The notes under the pieces were generated by a model that did no database searches, had not been told where the DNA came from, and saw only the letters and a list, made by a program, of their open reading frames with translations. Source: Candidatus Pacearchaeota archaeon ex4484_31 (GTDB lineage: Archaea > Nanobdellota > Nanobdellia > Pacearchaeales > UBA284). Taken from it: a stretch of DNA of 24,013 bases. Position numbers and translations under genes: made by a program. Within the stretch, counting starts at the first letter, position 1; every line of letters begins with the position of its first letter. The DNA lies in contig NJDW01000001.1 in NCBI GenBank assembly GCA_002254805.1, positions 1 through 24,013 on the forward strand. Reading direction: 5' to 3'. Positions 1 through 8,127 of this stretch are shown here, in pieces.

Positions 1-2
1 GA

Positions 3-311
3 TGGGCTACAGCAGAAATAACTCCAGAAAGCTTTGTACTTGAACCTAGCGAAAAAGAAACAGTAAGTATCTACATAAATGTTGATGAAAATGCAGTTAC
101 AGGAAAGCATATCTTTACAGCTAGCTTTTCCTATGACACAGAAGTAAAGGAATATAGCTTAACAGCAAATGTGAAAGAACCAGAAATAGGATTTGTAAAG
201 CCAGACATAAAAACTACGTTGATGGTAGTAGCCATAGTACTTGCTGTAATCATCATAGTGTTGCTAGTGGTTTTACTTGCACAAAAACCAAAAAAAGAAG
301 AATACTACTAA
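3..311 (+). CDS. C-terminal end of a membrane-anchored surface protein (partial)
   Basis: The reading frame is open from the window edge to a TAA at 309-311, giving about 102 residues; the start lies outside. The first ~65 residues look like the end of a beta-sandwich domain of the CARDB/NEW3 kind (…PSEKETVSIYINVDE…, then AVTGKHIFTASFSYD). The last ~30 residues are a hydrophobic segment (LMVVAIVLAVIIIVLLVVLL) followed by a short charged tail ending KKEEYY. This is the layout of an extracytoplasmic protein anchored by one C-terminal membrane helix with a small cytoplasmic tail. The next gene, also a surface protein, carries the same domain type, so the two may belong to one envelope locus. Specific function is unknown. 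Confidence 0.8.
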   Translation, partial: WATAEITPESFVLEPSEKETVSIYINVDENAVTGKHIFTASFSYDTEVKEYSLTANVKEPEIGFVKPDIKTTLMVVAIVLAVIIIVLLVVLLAQKPKKEEYY

Positions 312-312
312 A

Positions 313-366
313 TTTTTGTTTTTTATTTTCTTTTTTATTTTTTTCTTTTTATTTTATCTTTTTTTT
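313..366 (+). terminator. Run of oligo-T tracts, archaeal intrinsic terminator
   Basis: Immediately after the stop codon at 311 there are several consecutive T5-T8 runs with no hairpin. Archaeal RNA polymerase terminates on such T-rich stretches on the non-template strand. It separates the upstream partial gene from the promoter of the next gene. Confidence 0.6.
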
Positions 367-400
367 ATCCTTTCAAAATGTATTTTACACTATCAAAAAG

Positions 401-408
401 TTTATATA
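401..408 (+). promoter_or_regulatory. TATA box of the 446-2590 surface-protein gene
   Basis: TTTATATA lies about 42 nt upstream of the ATG at 446. With the usual archaeal spacing (start about 25 nt past the TATA centre) transcription would begin near 430, leaving a leader of roughly 15 nt. No clear Shine-Dalgarno sequence precedes the ATG. Confidence 0.55.
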
Positions 409-445
409 TCCTATTTTTCTCTTTAAGTAATAACAAAAAGCAAAA

Positions 446-2590
446 ATGAAAAAGAAATCTTTAAAGCTTACAGCTAAGCTTACGAGTTTTTGCTTAATTC
501 TTTTAACTCTTTTCTTAGTTGTTTCTTTAACAAAGCTTGCTATGGCTGATTTTACTGTTGAAGAAAGAATCTTAACGAATAGCGTATGTCCTGGAAGCAC
601 GATCCTTATCCAAGAAAAGATAACAACAGATACAGCATCAACCTTTACAGTTACTCTTTCAGGATCAGCTTCAAGATTTAGCGTAGCTGTTCCAAGCGGT
701 TTTTGGCTTGAGCCAGATGAAGAAAAAACAGTATACATTTATGTAACGCCTTCAAGCAGAACAGTTCCTGGCAGTTACACACTCAGAGTGAACATAGAAA
801 GCCAAGGAATTTCAAAAGTAAGGGAGTATGAAATAATTGTAGAAAACTGTCATAGTACTTCTCTGACGGTTGAACCAACATTCCAAAGGATTTGCGCTTG
901 TGAAACAAAGCAACTAAAGTTAACAATAAAAAATCAAGGAAATTATCTTGAAAATTATCAACTAAAGGTAAGAAGTCCTATAGCAAGCTGGGTAAACCTA
1001 ACATCAGAAACAGTTTCTTTACATCCTGGATCAGAAAAAGAAATAACAGCTTATGTTTCTGTTCCTTGCAATGCAAGAGGTGATTATGAAATAAACTTTG
1101 AAGCTGTTGGAACTTCAGAATATGCAAGAGCAAGTGCAAAGGCGAGTGTTTCTGTTGTTCAGTGCTTTGATTACTCGCTAAGTCCTGAAAAGACTTCTTA
1201 TTCTTTATGTGATGGTGAAAAATTAAATACAAGCATAAAAATAAAAAATTTAGGAACAAGAGATAATACATATAGTTTGATGGTTGATGCTCCGAGATGG
1301 GTTTCTATAGAGCAAAAAAAAGTAAGTGTTAAGAAGAATGAAGAAAAGACCTTAAGCCTTAGGGTAGAACCTCCTTACCTAACAGAAGGCACCTTCACTG
1401 CAAAGATCACAGCTTTAAGCGATTACGGAAAGGTTATGAAAACAGTTGAAATTGAGTTTAAGATAGAAAGATGTCATGGAATAATCTTAACAGTAGAAAA
1501 GGAAAAGGATAAAATATGTAATGGATTTTCAAAAAATTATTCCTTAACAGTTAGGAACATAGGAAAATTTAAAGATACTTTTGACATAACATTAGAAGCT
1601 CCTGAATGGGTTTCTTTAAGCTTAACTCACTTAACATTGAATGCAACAGAAGAAAGAACCCTTACATTAACTGCCTCTCCACCAACCAATGCCAGAGAAG
1701 GAAAGAACGAAATCATAGTAAAAGTGAAGGATCCTTTAACAAAGGCAGAATCAGAAGCAAGAATAGAGCTAGAAACTGTATCGATAGAAAATTGTTATAA
1801 GCCGGTTATAGAAACTGAAAATACTACAGTGATTATAGCGAAAGACACAACAACCATTTTACCTTTAACAATAACAAATGAAGGAATAGAAAAAGCAACA
1901 TATGAAATAAGCTTGAGCGGAACTGGTATAGGATTCTGTCAAATAAATCCTGCAGCCTTGTCGTTAAAGCCTGAAGAATCTGAAATCATTTATTTGTACA
2001 TAGCTCCTCCTGTAGAAATCGAAGAAGGAAACTACTTTGTTAATATAATAGCAAAAGCAGTAGAGGGAAATGCTGTTGCAAGCAAAACAATAATCATTTC
2101 AGTAACAAAACCAACAGAATTTGAAAAGATAGAAAAGATAGAAAAGCCAGAGGTTACAGGAAAAGCAGTAGAAGAAAAAAAGAAAATTTCATGGTTTGCA
2201 AAATTGATTTCCTTTATCTTAAGGTTGTTCAGGCCAAGAACAGAGAAAATAAATATTACGAATGTAACTAACATAACAAACATAACTGAAATTAGTGAAA
2301 CAAAACCGATAAACAGAGCGCCTGTGCTTATAAAAGAGATTCCAAACATTACGATAAAAAAGAACGAAACATTTACGATTGATCTAGCTTTATACTTCAA
2401 AGATCCTGACAACGATAAGCTTACATTCGTTGTTATAAAACCTTTGCATATAGAAGTTAAAACAAAAGGAAGTAAAGTAACTTTGATTCCTGAAAAGGGT
2501 TTTGAAGGAGAAACAAAAACAAGGTTTTATGCGTTTGATGGTAAAGAAATAGCTTCTAGCAATCCTGTAAAGATAACAGTAAAAAGCTAA
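446..2590 (+). CDS. Secreted/surface protein with Cys-paired Ig-like (NEW3-type) repeats
   Basis: This 714-residue protein begins with a signal peptide (basic MKKKSLK, hydrophobic stretch ~15-28, likely cleavage near residue 34). About five beta-sandwich repeats of ~105 residues follow, resembling NEW3/CARDB domains, with phrases such as 'IKNLGTRDNTYSLMVDAP.WVS'. Cys pairs recur at 135/150, 240/255 and 343/358, each exactly 15 apart, which suggests one disulfide per repeat. Around residues 569-595 a VTGKAVEE motif precedes a short amphipathic or hydrophobic basic helix (WFAKLISFILRLFRPR). Residues 603-614 then hold four consecutive N-glycosylation sequons (N603, N606, N609, N612). The C-terminal ~95 residues form a cadherin-like Ig domain (YFKDPDNDKLTF). 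There is no C-terminal membrane anchor. It is probably a glycosylated cell-surface protein; the binding partner is unknown. Its stop overlaps the convergent SMC gene by 4 bp. Confidence 0.85.
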   Translation: MKKKSLKLTAKLTSFCLILLTLFLVVSLTKLAMADFTVEERILTNSVCPGSTILIQEKITTDTASTFTVTLSGSASRFSVAVPSGFWLEPDEEKTVYIYVTPSSRTVPGSYTLRVNIESQGISKVREYEIIVENCHSTSLTVEPTFQRICACETKQLKLTIKNQGNYLENYQLKVRSPIASWVNLTSETVSLHPGSEKEITAYVSVPCNARGDYEINFEAVGTSEYARASAKASVSVVQCFDYSLSPEKTSYSLCDGEKLNTSIKIKNLGTRDNTYSLMVDAPRWVSIEQKKVSVKKNEEKTLSLRVEPPYLTEGTFTAKITALSDYGKVMKTVEIEFKIERCHGIILTVEKEKDKICNGFSKNYSLTVRNIGKFKDTFDITLEAPEWVSLSLTHLTLNATEERTLTLTASPPTNAREGKNEIIVKVKDPLTKAESEARIELETVSIENCYKPVIETENTTVIIAKDTTTILPLTITNEGIEKATYEISLSGTGIGFCQINPAALSLKPEESEIIYLYIAPPVEIEEGNYFVNIIAKAVEGNAVASKTIIISVTKPTEFEKIEKIEKPEVTGKAVEEKKKISWFAKLISFILRLFRPRTEKINITNVTNITNITEISETKPINRAPVLIKEIPNITIKKNETFTIDLALYFKDPDNDKLTFVVIKPLHIEVKTKGSKVTLIPEKGFEGETKTRFYAFDGKEIASSNPVKITVKS

Positions 2591-4992
2591 AGCTTTAAGC
2601 TTATAACCTTACTTACTCCATCCTGCATAGAAGCTCCATATAGCGTATCGGCTTGACTTATCACTGCATCGTTATGTGTTATTATTATGCACTGTGAATT
2701 TTTTACACTTTCTCTTAGCATAAATGCAAACCTTTCTGAGTTTCTTTTATCAAGTGCTGGATCGACTTCATCAAAAATGTAAAAACAGTATGGCTTATAC
2801 TTTTGTATTGCAAGTATCAAAGCCAATGCTGTTAAAACCTTTTCGCCTCCACTCAACGATTCAGCATCCATGTACTTTCCTTTTCCTAACTTTATGACTA
2901 TTTCAATGCCACCAGCAAAAGGATCCTCTTTATTTTCAAGCCTCATGAAAGCTTCTCTGTTTTTTCCATCAAGCATTGTAAAGTTTTTAGAAAAATTCTT
3001 GTTTATCTCGTTGAACGTTTGCATGAACGCTTGTTTCTTTTTTCTATCAATCGTTCTTATGACTTTCAGTATTTCTTCCTTTTCTTCTTCTAATTTGTTA
3101 ACCTTCTCAACAATACTTTCGTACTCAGCCTTAACCTTTTCATACACTTCTAGAGCTCTAAGATTTACAGAACCGATTTCCAAAAGCTTTCTTTCATTTC
3201 TTGCTATCCTCTCTTTTAGTTCATTCTTACTTTCTTTTATTTCAGTAACAGATTCTTTCAAATCTTCGTATTCTTTTGATTCTTCTAACATTACTTCCAG
3301 CTCAGCATTTAACTTTGCCTTTAAAATATTAAGCTCGTTAATTTCGTTTTCTATTTCCCTAGCTTTTATTTCCTTCTCCCTTACTTTCATTTCTTTTTCC
3401 CTTTTCAGCTCCTGCAGCTTGTTTTTTCTCATCAAAAGCCTTGAGAACTTTTCTTTCAATTTTTTTTCTTCTTTTTCTTTCTCTCTCAATAACTTAGCTT
3501 TTCTCTTGCTTTCCTTCTCAAGCTCATTCTTTAGTTCTTCAAAGTTTTTCTTTTCAAGCTTTGTTTTCTTTATAAGTTCCTCTATCCTTAACACTTCTTT
3601 CTTCATAAGTTCAAGTTCAAGAACAGAATCTTTTATTTTTTCTTCAGATATTTTAAGCCTTCTTGCTTCCTCTATCATCAAAGCAGCTTTTTTTATTTCT
3701 TCATTCAAATTCTTAGATATGCTATCTATGTAAGAAATCATTTTTTTTATTTCCTCAGCAGCTTTTTCTAAGCTATTTTCTTTGATAAAACTTTCAATAG
3801 CAAAGTTCTTTTCTTTGATATTGTTCAGAAACTCTTTTAAGGTACCATTAATTCTGTTCCAGCTTTCCTTTAATGTATTTGCAATTCTTATTATTTCTTT
3901 TCTGAAAGAGCCTACACTAACATATTTGAAGTTCTCTTCTTTCTTGCTTTTTTCTAAACTTTCTATTTTTTTTGTGATTGCTTCTTTATCTTTTTTTAGC
4001 TGTTCTATCCTTTTTTCAACATTTTCGAGCTGATCCTTTGAATGAGAAAGTTTAACGTTAAGTACAGCTACCTCAGATCGTAGCTTACTTAGTTCCTCAA
4101 ACAATTTTTCTTGCTCTATTCCTGATTGTCTTTCTATTTCCTCATTTATTTTCTGGATTTCTTCCTCTATTCTAGAAATCTTTTCTTTGAAAACGTTTAT
4201 ACTTTCTTTTGTTTTATCAGCAAGTTTTTTCCTTTCTTCGATGTTTTCCAAAAGCTTTTCAATTTCTTTTTTCTTTTCAAAGATTTGCTTGAAAATTAAA
4301 GCAGCTTTATCCTTTCTTATTTCTTCCTTCAGCTTTTCATACATTTCGGCTTGTTTCTTTTCCTTCTCCAAATTTTTCATGTAAGCAGATCTTTCGTTTA
4401 GTATTGTTTTAACCTCCTTTAACTTAGCTTCGGTTTTTTCAAGCTCGTTCAATGCTTTTTCTTTTCTCTTTTCATATATGCTTATTCCAGCTATTTCCTC
4501 TATGATTTGTCTTTTCTCTTCAGGATGAAGCCTTATAAGCTTATCTATCTCTGCCTGTAGGATTATGTTAAAACCTTCTGGATCTATTCCTGCTTGAGCT
4601 AGTAGTTCCAAAACTTCTTGTCTTGTTTTTGTTTTTCCGTTTATCTTATAAATACTTGTTCCGTCTCTTCTTACGATTCTTGTTATTTCAACTTCCTTGC
4701 ATGGTTCTGGCAAAACAAATACGTTATCTGAATTATCAAACACGATGCTTACAGTAGCAGTTTTGGCAGGTTTATCGTTGGTTCCGCCATGGTAGATAAG
4801 GTTTGAGGCTTTCGAAGCTCTTAGGCTTTTTACTTTTAACCTTCCTAGAACAAAACAAATTGCTTCAACAAGGTTGCTCTTTCCACTACCGTTAGGACCA
4901 ACTATACAATTCAGGCCTTTTTCAAATATGATAGTTGTTGGTTTTGCAAAGCTTTTAAAACCATCAAGGTAAAGCTTTTTTATGTAAGGCAT
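2587..4992 (-). CDS. smc: SMC-family chromosome segregation ATPase, short and apparently hingeless
   Basis: The 801-residue protein has a canonical SMC N-terminal head: Walker A GPNGSGKSN (residues 32-40), then a Q-loop region with ILQAEID. The C-terminal head has signature SLSGGEK (712-718), Walker B with D741/E742 (YIFDEVDPALD) and a terminal THND switch. Two long charged coiled coils (about 165-350 and 430-640) connect the heads. SMCs usually have ~1,150-1,200 residues with a ~170-residue globular, glycine-bearing hinge between the coils. Here the middle (about 355-425, around KYVSVGSF) is short, charged and mostly helical, and no hinge is recognisable. Known SMC proteins compact and separate chromosomes with ScpA/ScpB kleisin partners; none is nearby. 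It faces the KaiC-like gene across a 110-bp region. The family call is secure; the missing hinge is inferred by eye. Confidence 0.88.
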   Translation of the reverse strand: MPYIKKLYLDGFKSFAKPTTIIFEKGLNCIVGPNGSGKSNLVEAICFVLGRLKVKSLRASKASNLIYHGGTNDKPAKTATVSIVFDNSDNVFVLPEPCKEVEITRIVRRDGTSIYKINGKTKTRQEVLELLAQAGIDPEGFNIILQAEIDKLIRLHPEEKRQIIEEIAGISIYEKRKEKALNELEKTEAKLKEVKTILNERSAYMKNLEKEKKQAEMYEKLKEEIRKDKAALIFKQIFEKKKEIEKLLENIEERKKLADKTKESINVFKEKISRIEEEIQKINEEIERQSGIEQEKLFEELSKLRSEVAVLNVKLSHSKDQLENVEKRIEQLKKDKEAITKKIESLEKSKKEENFKYVSVGSFRKEIIRIANTLKESWNRINGTLKEFLNNIKEKNFAIESFIKENSLEKAAEEIKKMISYIDSISKNLNEEIKKAALMIEEARRLKISEEKIKDSVLELELMKKEVLRIEELIKKTKLEKKNFEELKNELEKESKRKAKLLREKEKEEKKLKEKFSRLLMRKNKLQELKREKEMKVREKEIKAREIENEINELNILKAKLNAELEVMLEESKEYEDLKESVTEIKESKNELKERIARNERKLLEIGSVNLRALEVYEKVKAEYESIVEKVNKLEEEKEEILKVIRTIDRKKKQAFMQTFNEINKNFSKNFTMLDGKNREAFMRLENKEDPFAGGIEIVIKLGKGKYMDAESLSGGEKVLTALALILAIQKYKPYCFYIFDEVDPALDKRNSERFAFMLRESVKNSQCIIITHNDAVISQADTLYGASMQDGVSKVISLKL

Positions 4993-5102
4993 TTTAATGC
5001 ATTTTAATAGAACGCTTAAGAGCTTTTTAATTTTTATTTTTTGTTTTTTAGTTTTTGTTTTTTATTATGAAAGTTTTATAAAGGTAAGAATAAAAGTAAT
5101 GT
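4993..5102. promoter_or_regulatory. Divergent promoter region between SMC and the KaiC-like gene
   Basis: This AT-rich 110-bp spacer holds promoters in both directions. On the plus strand TTTATAAA at 5075-5082 is centred about 25 nt before the ATG at 5103, so the transcript would be leaderless or nearly so. On the minus strand the sequence at 5021-5030 reads ATTAAAAAGC and is about 33 nt from the SMC start, a weaker TATA candidate. Confidence 0.5.
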
Positions 5103-5951
5103 ATGGTAAAAAAAGAGTTTTGTAAGTTGGAAGAACTAGAGGGGAAAGCTCCAGAGATATTTGGAGTGTCAACAGGAACAAAACTTGATCAACTTTTCTG
5201 GAAAATTGAAAAAGAGAAAAATAAAATTGTAAAAAAGCCATTAGGAGGAATTCCTTACCTTTCTGTTATGAACATCACAGGGATTCCAGATAGTGGAAAA
5301 AGTCTTTTTGCTGAGCAATTCGCCATCACACAAGCGAATGAAGGATACAAGGTACTTTTTGTTACGGTTGAATCTCCTGCAAATTTTCTTTATACTTCAT
5401 TCAAAACAAAGGCAGAGTATCTTAAGGTAGACTTTTCAAAAGTTGTTAACAATGTTATAGTCATAGATGCTTCAGCAAAAGAAGAATTTAGAGAAAATCC
5501 AAAGGCATTGATGGATACCATGGCAGAAGCAATAAAAGAATATCATACAACGAACGTAGTAATAGACAGTATTACTGGACTTTACGAACATAAAGAAATG
5601 ATGGCAAGACAAATAGTAAGAAAATTCTTTAATTTTTTGAAAAAATGGAAACAAACAGGACTGTTCGTTTCTCAAAAAAGATCGGCACAGGCTGCTGAAA
5701 CAGCGGAAGCTGCAGGAGGGTTAGCTGTTGCACATATCGTAGACGGAACAATAGTCATGGATAAAAAGCTGATCGAAAATAAGTGGGAAGAAAATCTGTA
5801 TAGGTTGCCTGTTGGCAGTACTTTAAGAACCATAAGAATAGATGGTTGTAGGCTTACAGGTCATGATACAAAGCCATGGATTTTTGAAATTTCTCCAGCA
5901 GGAACAATCGATATTTTAACACCATTGGAAAAGTTTATAAGAAGAAAATAA
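5103..5951 (+). CDS. KaiC-like RecA-superfamily ATPase
   Basis: The 282-residue protein has a single RecA/KaiC-type ATPase domain: Walker A GIPDSGKS at 60-67, a KaiC-like VTVESPANF segment at about 90, and Walker B VVIDSITGLY with D155. A later FVSQKRSAQ segment precedes the AHIVDG region found in KaiC/RadB-like proteins. It has one KaiC domain rather than two, as in the archaeal single-domain KaiC families. The HTH gene starting 3 nt downstream matches the recurring arrangement in which archaeal KaiC-like proteins sit next to a 'near-KaiC' regulatory partner (TIGR03879-type). A role in regulation or sensing is plausible; a recombinase role (RadB) is the alternative. The leaderless-type promoter is at 5075-5082. 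Confidence 0.75.
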   Translation: MVKKEFCKLEELEGKAPEIFGVSTGTKLDQLFWKIEKEKNKIVKKPLGGIPYLSVMNITGIPDSGKSLFAEQFAITQANEGYKVLFVTVESPANFLYTSFKTKAEYLKVDFSKVVNNVIVIDASAKEEFRENPKALMDTMAEAIKEYHTTNVVIDSITGLYEHKEMMARQIVRKFFNFLKKWKQTGLFVSQKRSAQAAETAEAAGGLAVAHIVDGTIVMDKKLIENKWEENLYRLPVGSTLRTIRIDGCRLTGHDTKPWIFEISPAGTIDILTPLEKFIRRK

Positions 5952-5954
5952 AAC

Positions 5955-6362
5955 GTGAAAATAAAAATGGATGAAGAAAAAGGTGAAGAAAAAGAAGAAA
6001 AAATGAAAGTAATAAAAGAACCTATCATCAAAGAAAATGTTGATGAGTTAGCAGAAAAGGTTTTCCATGAATGTATAAACATTCTTGGAGGTTTAAAAAA
6101 ACTCATGGAATACAGGAACCTAACGTGGCTTCCATCGTTAGCAGAAGCATCATACGTTGTTGTGCTTAAAGAAGAACTGATGAAAACAAACAGGGAGATA
6201 GCTGAAATGCTTGGAATAACTGAGCAAACTGTAAGAAATATTTTACAAGCGGATGAAGAAGAAGTAAAAAAATACATAGGAGGAGAAATAGAAAAGGTGG
6301 ATGAACACAAAGCTGGAGGAATCGCTAAACTTGCTTATAAAAACATAAAAAGAAAGTCTTAA
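5955..6362 (+). CDS. HTH protein, near-KaiC regulatory partner
   Basis: The 135-residue protein has an acidic/basic N-terminus (rich in E and K to residue ~28), a helical segment (about 30-70), then a helix-turn-helix around 75-95 (REIAEMLGITEQTVRNIL), and a basic tail. It begins with GTG 3 nt after the KaiC-like stop; an in-frame ATG at 5967 (Met5) is an alternative start. The coupling to a KaiC-like ATPase and the size suit the archaeal 'near-KaiC domain' family, thought to act with the ATPase in signalling or transcription control. DNA binding is inferred from the HTH only. The gene belongs to the cluster 5103-8089, with the next start 2 nt downstream of its stop. Confidence 0.7.
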   Translation: MKIKMDEEKGEEKEEKMKVIKEPIIKENVDELAEKVFHECINILGGLKKLMEYRNLTWLPSLAEASYVVVLKEELMKTNREIAEMLGITEQTVRNILQADEEEVKKYIGGEIEKVDEHKAGGIAKLAYKNIKRKS

Positions 6363-6364
6363 GC

Positions 6365-7390
6365 ATGAAAAGGTTTTTGGTAACATGTGATCCTGGCTTG
6401 GAAGACATAGCTGAAGAAGAAATAAGAAAAAAGTTAAAAGCTAAGGTTAAAAGATTTTTCAACTTTCAGGGCAAGCTTCTCGTTGATTTAAAAAGCTCAA
6501 AAAAGCTGTTTGCATTACATTCACTTCATCATATAATAGAACTGAAAAAAACATTCTTTCTTAGGAAAAAAACCTTAGATGAACTGTATGAAAAAATAAA
6601 AAGAACTAACATAGATGAACTTGAAAAAGCTGATAGCTTTAGGGTGACAAGTAAAAGGTTTGGTCAGCATAGCTTTACTTCTATACAAATTCAAAATATT
6701 TGTGGTAAGGCTTTACAAGAAAAGTACAAAAAGAAGGTTGACCTAAAAAATTTTGATGTTAACATAAGGATTGATGTTGTAGGAAACCTTTGCTTTGTTG
6801 GAATACAACATACAAGGGAATCTTTATATAAAAGATTCAAAAAAAGTTTTAACCATCCAGCTGCAATAAAATCTACAATTGCTTATGGAATGCTTTGTTT
6901 AGCAGGGATAAAGAAAGGAAATACTTTACTTGACCCGATGTGTGGAAGCGGTACAATTCCTTTAGAAGCAGCTTCACTGTTTAAGGATAAAATAAGAATT
7001 GTGGCTGGTGACATAAACAAAGAATATGTGAAAGGAGCTGAAGAAAATGCTAAGCTTAACGGACTTGAAAAGTTCATAGAATTTAAGATGATTGATGCTA
7101 CAAAACTCGAGAAATACTTTGAGAAAGCAGAAAAAGTAGATAGAATAGTTACAAATCCTCCTTATGGAATCAAGATTGGTAAGAGAAAAAACCTAAGAAA
7201 ACTTTACAGAAATTTTTTGGTATCAGCAAGCAAAATTCTTTCAGATTCTGGCAGAATGGTAGTTATAAATCTAAGGGCAGAAATGTTCAGGATAGCAGTA
7301 ATAAGAACAAAGTTATTTAAAGTAATTCATGAAAGGGTTGTTGAAAGCGGAGGCCTATATCCTCACATATTCGTGTTAGAAAAAATTTAA
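6365..7390 (+). CDS. trm14: THUMP-domain tRNA guanine-N2 methyltransferase (Trm14-like)
   Basis: The 341 residues comprise an N-terminal ferredoxin-like/THUMP region (about 1-150; it opens 'FLVTCDPGLEDIAEEEI', typical of the family) and a class I SAM-dependent methyltransferase domain. SAM-binding motif I is DPMCGSGTIPLEAA (from D190) and the catalytic motif is NPPYG (N264-Y267), the signature of base N-methylation. The arrangement matches COG0116-type enzymes; in archaea these are Trm14, which makes N2-methylguanosine at tRNA position 6. The substrate site cannot be read from the sequence and a Trm11-like (position 10) role is the main alternative. It is co-directional and nearly contiguous with its neighbours (2 nt upstream, 21 nt downstream), consistent with co-transcription. 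Confidence 0.82.
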   Translation: MKRFLVTCDPGLEDIAEEEIRKKLKAKVKRFFNFQGKLLVDLKSSKKLFALHSLHHIIELKKTFFLRKKTLDELYEKIKRTNIDELEKADSFRVTSKRFGQHSFTSIQIQNICGKALQEKYKKKVDLKNFDVNIRIDVVGNLCFVGIQHTRESLYKRFKKSFNHPAAIKSTIAYGMLCLAGIKKGNTLLDPMCGSGTIPLEAASLFKDKIRIVAGDINKEYVKGAEENAKLNGLEKFIEFKMIDATKLEKYFEKAEKVDRIVTNPPYGIKIGKRKNLRKLYRNFLVSASKILSDSGRMVVINLRAEMFRIAVIRTKLFKVIHERVVESGGLYPHIFVLEKI

Positions 7391-7411
7391 ATCCTAACTT
7401 TAAGGTAATCT

Positions 7412-8089
7412 ATGGAGAAAAAAACAAAGCTAGCTGTGCTATTCACTGGTGGAAAAGACAGTTGCTTAGCTATGTTTCTCGCAAGAAAATCGAATGAAAT
7501 ATGTTGTTTAATAACCATTGATTCTGAAAACAAGGAAAGCTATATGTTTCATACTCCTTCGATTTCTGCAGTAAAAAAACAAGCATCTGTTATGGAACTG
7601 CCTATAATAATAAAAAAAACAAAAGGTGAAAAGGAAAAAGAACTGAAGGATCTGGAAAAAGCAATCAAAATCGCTAAGCAAAAATATGAAATAGAAGGCA
7701 TTGTAACTGGAACAATTGCATCAACCTACCAGCTTTCTAGGATACAAAAAATTTGCAACACTCTTTCTTTAAAATGCTTAAATCCTTTATGGCAAAAAGA
7801 CCAGTTTGAAATTTTAAATGAGTTGATAAGGAATAGGTTTGAGGTAATAATAACTGGGGTTTTTGCATATCCATTAACAAAGGAATGGCTAGGAAGAAAA
7901 ATAGATAAAAGCTTCGTTGAGGAAATGAAAAAATTAAACGAAAAGTATAAAATAAATCCTGCTGGCGAGGGCGGTGAATTTGAAAGCTTTGTTTTGTATT
8001 GTCCAATGTTTAGGAAAAGACTGAAAGTAGTTGATAAAAAGATTTTTGGAGAAAAGAATTCTTTTAGGATGGAAATCAAGGTTGAGTAA
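7412..8089 (+). CDS. dph6: Diphthine-ammonia ligase
   Basis: The 225-residue protein has the adenine-nucleotide alpha-hydrolase (PP-loop) fold: the ATP-binding loop TGGKDS lies at 12-17, the EGIVTGTIASTYQ segment at about 95-107, and the family-specific AGEGGEFESF at 184-193. This matches Dph6 (ATP_bind_4, COG2102), which amidates diphthine on elongation factor 2 to complete diphthamide, a modification of archaea and eukaryotes. Length is usual for the archaeal family. It follows Trm14 by 21 nt with AAGGT about 6 nt before the ATG, one of the few Shine-Dalgarno-like sequences here. The neighbours tie the cluster to translation. Confidence 0.88.
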   Translation: MEKKTKLAVLFTGGKDSCLAMFLARKSNEICCLITIDSENKESYMFHTPSISAVKKQASVMELPIIIKKTKGEKEKELKDLEKAIKIAKQKYEIEGIVTGTIASTYQLSRIQKICNTLSLKCLNPLWQKDQFEILNELIRNRFEVIITGVFAYPLTKEWLGRKIDKSFVEEMKKLNEKYKINPAGEGGEFESFVLYCPMFRKRLKVVDKKIFGEKNSFRMEIKVE

Positions 8090-8127
8090 AAAGTAAAAAA
8101 ATTTTAAAACAAGATTGTTTATAAGTT

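Noticed and set aside
2870..4384. Long plus-strand open frames opposite the SMC gene, rich in Ser and Phe
   Set aside because: They are complements of Glu/Lys-rich coiled-coil codons, which read as Ser/Phe/Leu on the other strand; no promoter or domain.
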